44,440 nucleotides of DNA from Halococcus salifodinae DSM 8989. Its GTDB lineage: Archaea; Halobacteriota; Halobacteria; Halobacteriales; Halococcaceae. Positions 23,713 to 32,300 of the stretch are shown one piece after another (within the stretch, counting starts at the first letter, position 1; every line of letters begins with the position of its first letter). The translations under genes were made by a program, and so were the position numbers. The DNA lies in assembly GCF_000336935.1 (NCBI RefSeq), contig NZ_AOME01000026.1, positions 42,409-86,848 of the forward strand. The letters run 5' to 3'. The notes under the pieces were generated by a model. It searched no databases, had not been told where the DNA came from, and saw only the letters and a list, made by a program, of their open reading frames with translations.

Positions 23713-24579
23713 ATGATGGACCCACCCAACACAGAGACGCCCGCGATAGCGGAATTCATCGGCACGCGAGACTCGTTTGTCGTGATGCGAGATCCGCAAC
23801 TCGCAAAGACTGGAACGCAAGCACGTGCGCAACTTCGGACGTTGCCGTTGCTGGCAGAGTTCGAACTTGGAACGGTTGCTCACCCCGGAATCTACGACAA
23901 CGGATTGCGCCTCGTCGAATACGACATGGTCGCAAACGAGTCGCTGCGAGAGAACGGTGTGGACAACGTTGAGTTCCCTCTCGTTCACTACATCAGCCAG
24001 GAGATGCTGACTGGTGAGCTACAGGACGAGGAGCATACCTTCGACGATCAAGACATCGTTCGCCAACTGCTACGGGACAGACCTTCAGGGGTCCCCTACC
24101 TGCTTGTCACCGATACGAGCACGCCAACGATGCCCAGATATACGAAGAAACCAGGGAAGTCGTTCATCGATGAGTTCGAATGTACGGTTGTCGATCATAA
24201 AGCGCTGCTGAAGCGCTACCTACAGTACAATCTCGATTCGGACCTTCCATTGTCCACGACTCAGAACCTGTACTTCCATCAGATCTCTGCCCATCACAAG
24301 GCGGCGGAGTTAAACGCGGGGTCCATCCCGGAACTATTCGACTACACACAAATTCCTGCTGATAGTCCAGTCTGGGGTCCCCTGTACTATCTCATCCGCG
24401 AGGATGTCGATAATGTCCTCGAGGATTACTCCGAGCGTATCAGGGAAGCGCTCCGGTCGTGGACCGAACGCGGGCCGACCCAGCAGGTCGCCAACCGAAT
24501 GATAGACATGCTCGAGTTGGTGGAATTCGAGGAAGAACGACTCGACGACTACCGCTATCGTCATCAGGAGAACGAATGA
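23713..24579 (+). CDS. Hypothetical protein, first gene of the effector operon
   Basis: The 288-residue protein starts MMDPPNTETPAIAEF (a second ATG follows at once). It is acidic, with a mixed alpha/beta N-terminal half and a helical C-terminal third (LIREDVDNVLEDYSERIREAL). Two segments stand out: PRYTKKPGKSFIDEFECTVV and LSTTQNLYFHQISAHHKAAE. I do not recognise a family and see no catalytic motif. It overlaps the next gene by ATGA. As the leading gene of an operon with ATPases, helicases and a nuclease, it is probably a structural or recognition subunit. Confidence 0.65.
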   Translation: MMDPPNTETPAIAEFIGTRDSFVVMRDPQLAKTGTQARAQLRTLPLLAEFELGTVAHPGIYDNGLRLVEYDMVANESLRENGVDNVEFPLVHYISQEMLTGELQDEEHTFDDQDIVRQLLRDRPSGVPYLLVTDTSTPTMPRYTKKPGKSFIDEFECTVVDHKALLKRYLQYNLDSDLPLSTTQNLYFHQISAHHKAAELNAGSIPELFDYTQIPADSPVWGPLYYLIREDVDNVLEDYSERIREALRSWTERGPTQQVANRMIDMLELVEFEEERLDDYRYRHQENE

Positions 24580-25502
24580 GCACAACGTACACATCGGCTA
24601 AGACGAAACCAGACAAGTTACTCACCGGGTTCATCTCGGTGCGAGCACCGGAATTAAAGCATATCCACAACGCCATTCAGAGCGCAACCAGCGTCAACGA
24701 ACTGGCGAGTAAGTTTGGGCGTCCAACTGACAACGGGATCGAATCCGATCACGTCGAGGATACAGTGCGGTTCCTGAACGCGGTCGATCTCGTTGAGAGT
24801 CCCTCAGGGGACATCAGGAGCACGGTCGAACGCATCAACGAGTCTCAGTTCGGTGGACTCCAGTTCGAAGCGCGATTGTTGTATCACTGCAACCAACAGG
24901 AGGGGCGACAGACGCACTTCGCTGATGTCTACCGTGCGCTGCTGACTGAGGAAAACAGGATTGTGAGTGGCAGTCAAGATGACTTGCGTACCATCCTGAA
25001 GCGCGAGACAGACTACACCTTCAGTTGGACCGACGAGAAGATCGATATGTGGGTGACGCTGTGTGAGCAACTGGGGCTGTTAACTGAGACGGAAGACGAA
25101 CTCGTCCTCAGCCCCTGTCGTGCTTTGGCATACGACGCTCTCGTACTCGCTCCGACGACCTCCAGCGAGGAACCCAGTTACGACGACGTGGAAGTAACGG
25201 ATGGAGAGTTCCGGCGAGCACTCGATTGGATAAACGACAACCTCTTCGCGGTGTATGAAGAGCGGGCAGGCACTCCGCGTGTCCACCCCACGATCGCCGA
25301 CGTGCTGCGGAATATGGAGGATGACGGTGTAATTTCTCTGTCGAATCCCGGTGACTCGCAGAACGCGGTCGAGATTCCACCGGAGGACCTCGACGACGAC
25401 GTTCGCGGAAACCGGCGTGACGCGACGCGCGTTTCGATCCACTCGCGCCCGGACGAAACGGCCTATCAGTACCCCCTCACCCAGTTCCTGACCCGACAAT
25501 GA
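24576..25502 (+). CDS. Hypothetical protein (possible DpdG-type subunit)
   Basis: This 308-residue protein starts MSTTYTSAKTKPDKLLTGFI. It is helical and acidic and looks like tandem winged-helix units (for example QTHFADVYRALLTEENRIV and VHPTIADVLRNMEDDGVISL). It overlaps both neighbours by ATGA. A protein of about 300 residues directly before a large ATPase is reminiscent of the DpdG-DpdH order I recall from bacterial Dpd clusters, but I cannot confirm homology. A role as partner or DNA-recognition subunit of the next gene's ATPase is an inference from coupling. Confidence 0.62.
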   Translation: MSTTYTSAKTKPDKLLTGFISVRAPELKHIHNAIQSATSVNELASKFGRPTDNGIESDHVEDTVRFLNAVDLVESPSGDIRSTVERINESQFGGLQFEARLLYHCNQQEGRQTHFADVYRALLTEENRIVSGSQDDLRTILKRETDYTFSWTDEKIDMWVTLCEQLGLLTETEDELVLSPCRALAYDALVLAPTTSSEEPSYDDVEVTDGEFRRALDWINDNLFAVYEERAGTPRVHPTIADVLRNMEDDGVISLSNPGDSQNAVEIPPEDLDDDVRGNRRDATRVSIHSRPDETAYQYPLTQFLTRQ

Positions 25503-28500
25503 ACAACAGCGTTCAACAACCCTCGACCGCCGGCGAGATGGACCGCTACTGGGATGACGACGAGATCGACCATTTCATCACCTCGGAAGCCCACACAGCC
25601 AAGAAGACCCCCGAGCAGTTCAAGGAAACTCACGTCGACATCGACCGGATCTACGCCGATACGCTCACTCCAGTGGGCGTCTCAGGGGACTTCGTCACGC
25701 AAAACGACATCCTTGAATCCATCACGGCGTCGAATCTTGAGGATCCAAACCGAATCTTCATCGTCCGTGGGGAACCCGGTTCTGGAAAGAGCCAACTCTG
25801 TGAGTGGACGAAGTACCAGATCAACGGCTACGGAGAGGACGACAACGGTGTCGAGGACTACGTGGCACTTCACGTGTCTCGAAGCCAGACTCGGATGGAC
25901 CAGATCATCGATGTTCTCACCGAACCCCTAGACGTCGATCCCGACGTGCAGAACATCGACGATCTCGACCCGAACGACGCTGCGAGTGCCATCGTCGAGT
26001 ATATGCGCGGTATCTGGTCAACTAATCACCTCACAGACCAAGACGTTCAAGAACTCACTAACAAACGAGACAACAAGAGCGACCTTCGTGAAATCTTCGC
26101 GAAGAACATTCAGAAGTACCAGGACGCTCTTGAGTCTCGTGACGAGAACCCTGACTTCAACCTCCTCACTCGCTCCGACTTCCGGGACCTTCGGCTCCAG
26201 ATGAGCTTCAGCGACAAACTCACCGAGAACAAAGATCTGCTCTATACGGTACTCAAGAACGAGGCCCACGAGTACCTCTCTCGAAACCTGGTTGGAGACT
26301 TCAAGGAACAACTCCAAGAATACTCTCAGTTGTACCAAGAGCAGGACATTCGGCCGGTGCTCATCTGTGAGGACCTCACGACGTTCAGTGTCCTAAAAGA
26401 ACAACTCCTCGACCACATCTTCGACCTCAGCAGCAGCCACTACGACATCGTCCTCGGGTGGACGATCGGTTGGGAACAGGACAACATCGACGACGCGATG
26501 ACTCGCTCGGACGCGGCTACGTACATGAAAGGCCGTTCCAAGGGATATCTAACGATGACCAACGAGAACGGCGAGGCTTACTTCCTCGACGACGACGCCT
26601 CTGTCGAACTCACGCGGTCATACCTCAACGCTATCAAACGTCACTCTGGAAGCCAAAGCACTCCGGATGGCGTCGAAGAGTCCTTCGACGGACTGTATCC
26701 GTTCAACGAACGGTTCGTCAACATCGCCTACCGCCAGCTAAACGACGAAGGTAGTAACCGAAAGACGCCCCGCCTGCTTTTGCTGCGGGTCGTGAAACAC
26801 TGCCTGAAGTCGACCTGGCCACCCTACAAGGCGATGAAGTCGAACTCGTTCGTGGACACGCCCACGTTCGAGGTCGACATGAAGTACGACCAGATATACC
26901 AAGACGTCAGTCGCTGGTACGGTGTTCCCGTCGAGGGCGGCATCGGTGTCAAGACCGATGTCTTCGATGCCTTCGGTATCGAACTCCCCAACAGTGGAGA
27001 AGCGCCCGCGAAAGATGACTACGTTGTCTTCGATAAGGGAAAAGGAAGTGCCGTTCTCGACAAGATCAAGAACCCGCCCGCGCCCGAACACGAGATCGAC
27101 GAGGAAGACGACGGTGACGAGCAAGAGGGCGAGGACAATGGCCCCGAAGACGACGAAGGCGGGGACGAAGAGGACGACGAGGTCGATGTCACCGACGAGT
27201 CCGAACTATCGGAAGAGGAGCGTGAGCGCCAGCACAAGTTCCAAGAGTTCCAAGACTGGGTGATCAGCGGCGAAGAATATCCGAGTTCGGACACGCTACA
27301 CGACGGGGCCATAGAGACGCTCGAACGCGGTCATGACCCGAGCCGTCTCGGGAATCCGAACGCGTCGACGCGCTCTGCGAGCGCGATCTACTACGCTCGC
27401 GGCGACAGCATCCCGGTGTCCATCCAGGGAGACCAGCAGCGTCAGGCGAACATCGACATCGAACTTGAGTGGGGGGCAGAACACGCAGACCTCTACACTC
27501 CGATGCTCGAATACGGTCTCTTCGAGACGTTCGATACCACCGACACGAACTTCGACCAGTTACGCGCGTGGGCAGACACCAATGTTGCGCAGTTCAAGCA
27601 AGATATGCGCGAGGAGGTCGAAGACTGCCTCCCCGAGGGACTCACCATCGAGAAGACGCTAGTTCTGGGGCAGATCTTTCTCATCAACGCCGCGAGGGGG
27701 ACGGAGATCGAAAAGGACAGCCTATCGACACAGCTCGTTTTCGAGGACTACGAACACGACCAATCGTACGGGAAGCCGATCGTCGATGAGTTCGAGCGCG
27801 ACAGCGCGTTCGGGGAAGCGTTCACGAACCTGGGCGCGTCTTCGAGCGATATCAGCGATCTCATTGAAGGGTTCTTCCTGCTCAAGTCGAATGTCGTCGA
27901 CTACGAGCGCTTAGCAGAAGCACGACGTGAGGTCGCGGGCAACTTCGAAGCCCACGTCGACGACGCGATGATGATCGATACAGGTGATCTGCCCGACGCA
28001 TACAAGATCGGCTCGACTCGCAATCAGGCCAACACCAATGTATCGACACTATTCAGCCGCATCTCGGACTACGCGACTGAAATACAGCGTCTCACAGCCG
28101 AGCAAGACGCATCCCATATCCGGGAGGCTTTAGAGCCGGTCGAGCGGTGGCACGACAGTAGTCACACGGTCGACGACCTCGTCGAGTGGTTCGAGACGCT
28201 TTACACCTGCGCTGGCACGATGGACGTCACCATCAAGTCGAGCTACGAAGACGCCCACGAGACGCTTACCGAATCGCCTGGCGAAGTAAAACTCACATCC
28301 TTCGGTGAGGACGTGGAGAAGTTCCAGAGCATGGACGACGCGACTGGAACGACGCTCGTCGCACGCCTGCACGACTTCGCTCGCAGCAGCCACGAGCAGG
28401 GGGCCTGGGACATATACGAAGCACTCGACTCGCTCATCGACGAACTTCAGGATCAAGAGCATTCGACTGGGATCGACCTCGAACACCGAATCCAGCAACT

Positions 28501-28564
28501 CAACGAGTACACCGAGTACGAACGGAAGCGGCAGGATGTCATCGGAGTCACGGAGGATTTGTGA
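25499..28564 (+). CDS. Large P-loop ATPase (possible DpdH/Pbe-type)
   Basis: The 1021-residue protein has a clear Walker A, GEPGSGKS at 91-98 (FIVRGEPGSGKSQLCEW), and a Walker B-like strand PVLICEDLTTF near residue 285. An extremely acidic linker (about residues 530-575, almost all Asp/Glu/Gly) divides it from a helical C-terminal half. The N-terminal part resembles large STAND- or BREX-like defence ATPases in layout. It overlaps the upstream gene by ATGA; the next gene starts 1 base after its stop. It is likely the energy-using core of the effector complex. Bacterial DpdH is described as an ATP-binding protein of similar size, but homology is untested. Confidence 0.75.
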   Translation: MNNSVQQPSTAGEMDRYWDDDEIDHFITSEAHTAKKTPEQFKETHVDIDRIYADTLTPVGVSGDFVTQNDILESITASNLEDPNRIFIVRGEPGSGKSQLCEWTKYQINGYGEDDNGVEDYVALHVSRSQTRMDQIIDVLTEPLDVDPDVQNIDDLDPNDAASAIVEYMRGIWSTNHLTDQDVQELTNKRDNKSDLREIFAKNIQKYQDALESRDENPDFNLLTRSDFRDLRLQMSFSDKLTENKDLLYTVLKNEAHEYLSRNLVGDFKEQLQEYSQLYQEQDIRPVLICEDLTTFSVLKEQLLDHIFDLSSSHYDIVLGWTIGWEQDNIDDAMTRSDAATYMKGRSKGYLTMTNENGEAYFLDDDASVELTRSYLNAIKRHSGSQSTPDGVEESFDGLYPFNERFVNIAYRQLNDEGSNRKTPRLLLLRVVKHCLKSTWPPYKAMKSNSFVDTPTFEVDMKYDQIYQDVSRWYGVPVEGGIGVKTDVFDAFGIELPNSGEAPAKDDYVVFDKGKGSAVLDKIKNPPAPEHEIDEEDDGDEQEGEDNGPEDDEGGDEEDDEVDVTDESELSEEERERQHKFQEFQDWVISGEEYPSSDTLHDGAIETLERGHDPSRLGNPNASTRSASAIYYARGDSIPVSIQGDQQRQANIDIELEWGAEHADLYTPMLEYGLFETFDTTDTNFDQLRAWADTNVAQFKQDMREEVEDCLPEGLTIEKTLVLGQIFLINAARGTEIEKDSLSTQLVFEDYEHDQSYGKPIVDEFERDSAFGEAFTNLGASSSDISDLIEGFFLLKSNVVDYERLAEARREVAGNFEAHVDDAMMIDTGDLPDAYKIGSTRNQANTNVSTLFSRISDYATEIQRLTAEQDASHIREALEPVERWHDSSHTVDDLVEWFETLYTCAGTMDVTIKSSYEDAHETLTESPGEVKLTSFGEDVEKFQSMDDATGTTLVARLHDFARSSHEQGAWDIYEALDSLIDELQDQEHSTGIDLEHRIQQLNEYTEYERKRQDVIGVTEDL

Positions 28565-28565
28565 A

Positions 28566-29396
28566 ATGTCCAGTACCCAATCGCTACCCACAGTCGTGGA
28601 GGCTCTCGAAGACAAGGTCAAGACGCACAAGCAAGCAGAAAACACCCAGTTCCACGTCTCAGTCGCGAAGCACAACATCAACGAGGTCAACAGCGAACTC
28701 GACGATCTCATCGAAAGTCTCGAAGATCTTCGATACTACAAGACGGTTTTCGAAGAGGCACTCGACGGTTCAGCGCCGACAATGACTAATAGTGCTGGAC
28801 AGACCGCCAAGAAGGCGGCCGAGGCGACACAGGGGGAACTGCTGGAGAACGCCCAGAGTGGTGAAATCACCGATGACGAGGGTGAACTCGGCTCCGACGA
28901 CGATAGGGGCAACCCGAAAGTTGAGTTGACTCCGGAGATAGAGAAGCAGATCGAGCAGATTCAGTCAGCGAAGCGTCAGGCCGATAACGTAATTGAGCAA
29001 ACTGGGCGTCAGATCGAGTCCAAGCAAGAGAAATGGAATACGAAGGTCAATGCCGCCGAGGAACTCCAGAAGATTCTCGGAGGACAGAACAGGGACTTCT
29101 CGCGTACACTCAACCATATGCACAATCTCCTGAATGAGGAGTTGATGGACTCGAGCGGGTCGGCATCGAACTTCGTCTCCCAGTGGAAGAACGCAGTGAA
29201 AAGCTGGGAGAAGCATCAGTCGCTTCAGAGTTTCGATGACTTCCAAAAGAAGCACGATCTCTCCGACTCGACCGTTGAGGACGTTAAGACACTCAGCCAG
29301 TCTCGGAAACTCACGTTGGCAGACGTCTCACTCGATAGCGTCGAGGAGATGAAGCGCGTCGACGAACTCGAGTCGGCAGTCGAACTGAATCTCTAA
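28566..29396 (+). CDS. Coiled-coil protein of the effector operon
   Basis: The 276-residue protein starts MSSTQSLPTVVEALEDKVKT. It is mostly helical, with heptad-rich stretches (about residues 15-70, and ELTPEIEKQIEQIQSAKRQA onward) separated by an acidic, low-complexity segment around residues 95-120. I see no enzyme motif. I chose the ATG at 28566, one base after the ATPase stop; the longer open frame overlaps that gene. The next gene begins 2 bases downstream. It probably bridges the ATPase and the helicases, in the way small coiled-coil subunits do in other defence complexes. Confidence 0.68.
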   Translation: MSSTQSLPTVVEALEDKVKTHKQAENTQFHVSVAKHNINEVNSELDDLIESLEDLRYYKTVFEEALDGSAPTMTNSAGQTAKKAAEATQGELLENAQSGEITDDEGELGSDDDRGNPKVELTPEIEKQIEQIQSAKRQADNVIEQTGRQIESKQEKWNTKVNAAEELQKILGGQNRDFSRTLNHMHNLLNEELMDSSGSASNFVSQWKNAVKSWEKHQSLQSFDDFQKKHDLSDSTVEDVKTLSQSRKLTLADVSLDSVEEMKRVDELESAVELNL

Positions 29397-29398
29397 CG

Positions 29399-32300
29399 AT
29401 GAAAGACCCTGCCGCCCGCGCGGAACAGATGCAGGAAGCCTACCACGACTACTTCGTTGGTCGTGGTGGACGAGCAGCGCGCACTGTCGCCAACCGGCTT
29501 GTCGAAGGTGAAGACGCTCTCACTGGAATGCGCGGTCCGTACCTCCAGGCACTCGATATCCCGAACTGGAGTGGTCGCTCGTGGGACGCCTTCGCTCGCT
29601 CGGAATACCTCGAACCGCATATCCGCCGTGCGTTCACAAAGATCGGCTTCGAGCGTCTCTACGACTTCCAAGAGCGTAGTATCGAAGCCATTCTCGATGG
29701 TGACGACACCGTCATTACGGCCGCAACGGGACGCGGGAAGACCGAAGCGTGGCTCATTCCGATCCTCAACCGCATTCTCAAGAACAAGCGCTACGGACAA
29801 AGTGACGACGACACGAGCGTCAAGGCCACTCTCATTTATCCGACGAAGGCGCTCGCACAGGACCAACTGAAGCGTCTCCTTCAGTACCTATACCTCATCA
29901 ACAAGCAGCTAACGTCCGAACAGCAGATCACGGTCGGCATCTACGACGGCGATACCCCACGAAATGTCGGCGAGTCGGGGGCTGAGGGATACCTCAACGC
30001 GACGTTCCGACACTTCGAGTGTCCGGGGTACAATGACGAACTTGCCAAGTGTCAAGACTGTGGTGGCGGCGTCCGTATCCGGAACACTGGTGCTCGGTTC
30101 AAACTCATTCCCGAAAAAGCGCACTGCGAGGACGACGATCCGAATGATGTTCCGCTCGATTTCCTGCGCCTGACTAAAAACGACATCCTTGAGGACGGTG
30201 TCGATATCCTGCTCACCAACCCAGACACGATAAATTACCGTCTCATCAACACCAACGCCGAGGACGAACACGAACGATTCATCTACGAGCCCGAATTTCT
30301 CGTCTTCGACGAGGTGCATACCTACGATGGGTTGTTCGGGAGTTACACGTCGATGCTAATGAAGCGGGTTCGGTCTCTTCGGGAAGAACGTGGCGTCGAC
30401 GACCTGCAACTCATCGCGAGCAGTGCGACTGTCGAGAACGACCTCGAACTGTTCCAGAAGGTCAGCGGTGCCGTCGACGTCAATCAAGTGAGCGAATCTC
30501 CTCGCGGCCTCGATGGTAACGTTCCAGAGAAGGTGCCAGAAGCGCTGACGTCGTACAGTCTGTCGGTCGACAGAATTCTGCGTGCGATGACCGCGCCGGA
30601 CGACGTGGTCCCCGGTCTCGACGCGTTCGACTACACGCTGGAGGACGCGTCGAGGTACGATCGTACCCGCAGGGAGACTCTGGTGAGCGACGCACTCTTT
30701 GACCACCTCACCGAAGTCGAGAACGACCCTGGCGCACAGGTCGTTCGCTACGTCCATCAGTTGCTGTACGACGAACCACTCACGCAGTCACAACTGCACG
30801 ACGAGTTGGCGACGGTCCTGGACCTTGACGCTGAGGAAGCATCGACACTGGTGTCGAACGTCCGGACCCTTGGTGAGCTCTCCGGCATGCTGGAGAACCG
30901 GAGTCATGTGTTCTCTTGGCCGATTGATGGCTTTTACACGTGCCCGTTGTGCGATGCGACGTACCGTTCGCCACAGGACGACTGCCGTGAGTGTGGGTTC
31001 GATTTCGTCACGCGCTCCACCTACTGTCGGCACTGTAGTGATGAGCATCTCGTCGCGTGGTACTGCCCGAGTTGTGATCAATTAGAACCGTACACGCCGA
31101 CTGAGCACGGAACGATCGACCAAGACGAGGAACACGTCTGCCGCCGATGTGAGGACGTGCGCGACGACATCGTTCAGATGGTACGTGCGACGTTCCAGCC
31201 ATTCCTCGAGTGCCGCAACTGCAGGCACCGAACCGAGCGAACGACGATCCGGGACTGTCCCGAGTGCGACTCCAAGACCGTCAGGACTGAAGAAGAATCG
31301 TTCACCTGCGTTAATCCGCAGTGTGAGGCGACCCAAGAGGCCGAACGTGTCTGTGAGAACTGTGACGGGACCGACTTCGCCCTCGCCACCATCGATGGAC
31401 GATTCGATTGCCCGGACTGTGGTGAGACCTACGAACACCCCAAACAGGCCCCTGACCAGTGTGTCGACTGTGGTTCCTCGCTCAGTTTGACGAGATTCCT
31501 CCCGTGGGTCTGTGACAACAGCGACTGTAGTCGGATTCACTTCGAGGAAAGCCCCAATCGATGCGACTGTGGATCGTCCACGTTCGTGAAGCGTGGGCTC
31601 TTTGAAATCCATCACGATCAGCACTGTCGGTCATGTGAGACTGCGTTCATCGGCGACGAAGGGTGCGAGTGCGATGATCCGGACGTCTACCCACGGACCG
31701 GCCACCATCAGGCCTATAAGACAATCGACATCCACGGTCGGATTCATACGATGAGTTCACAGCGGTCCGCTGTCCCGTGCCCGCACCCGTACGCACGGTA
31801 TGAGATCGACCGCCGGTTCGATGAACTGATGCGGGGACCGAGCAATCTTGCGGTGACGACCTCTCAGTATATGTTGCGCCGAGTCGCAGACGAGGAAGGC
31901 CAACAGGCGGCGAAACTCCTGTCGTTCGCCGATTCACACCGGGATATGAAGGAACTCAGTCGGGATTTCTCGGAACCTGAAGCCGAGACCCTCCTCGATC
32001 AACTGGTGATCGAGAGTATCTCGTCCCATAACGGTGGGAACCAGTGGAACACATTCGATCAAGTTCTCGAAGACACGGCAGACATCGTCGATGAGGTTAA
32101 CGATGCGCTGGAACCCCCGCAAGTCACGAGGAGTGTCGAGTTCGACCTACTGTCGCGTTTGAAAGACCAACCCCGGAAGCGCTGGGACGACGGGGACGCG
32201 CTTCGGGACCGACTTGCCCGTCGCGCTCTCAAGCACACTTACAGCCAGCGCTTGGGCGAGCGGGATGGGTCCCTTGCGGAGGAGGGCCTGATCGATGTTC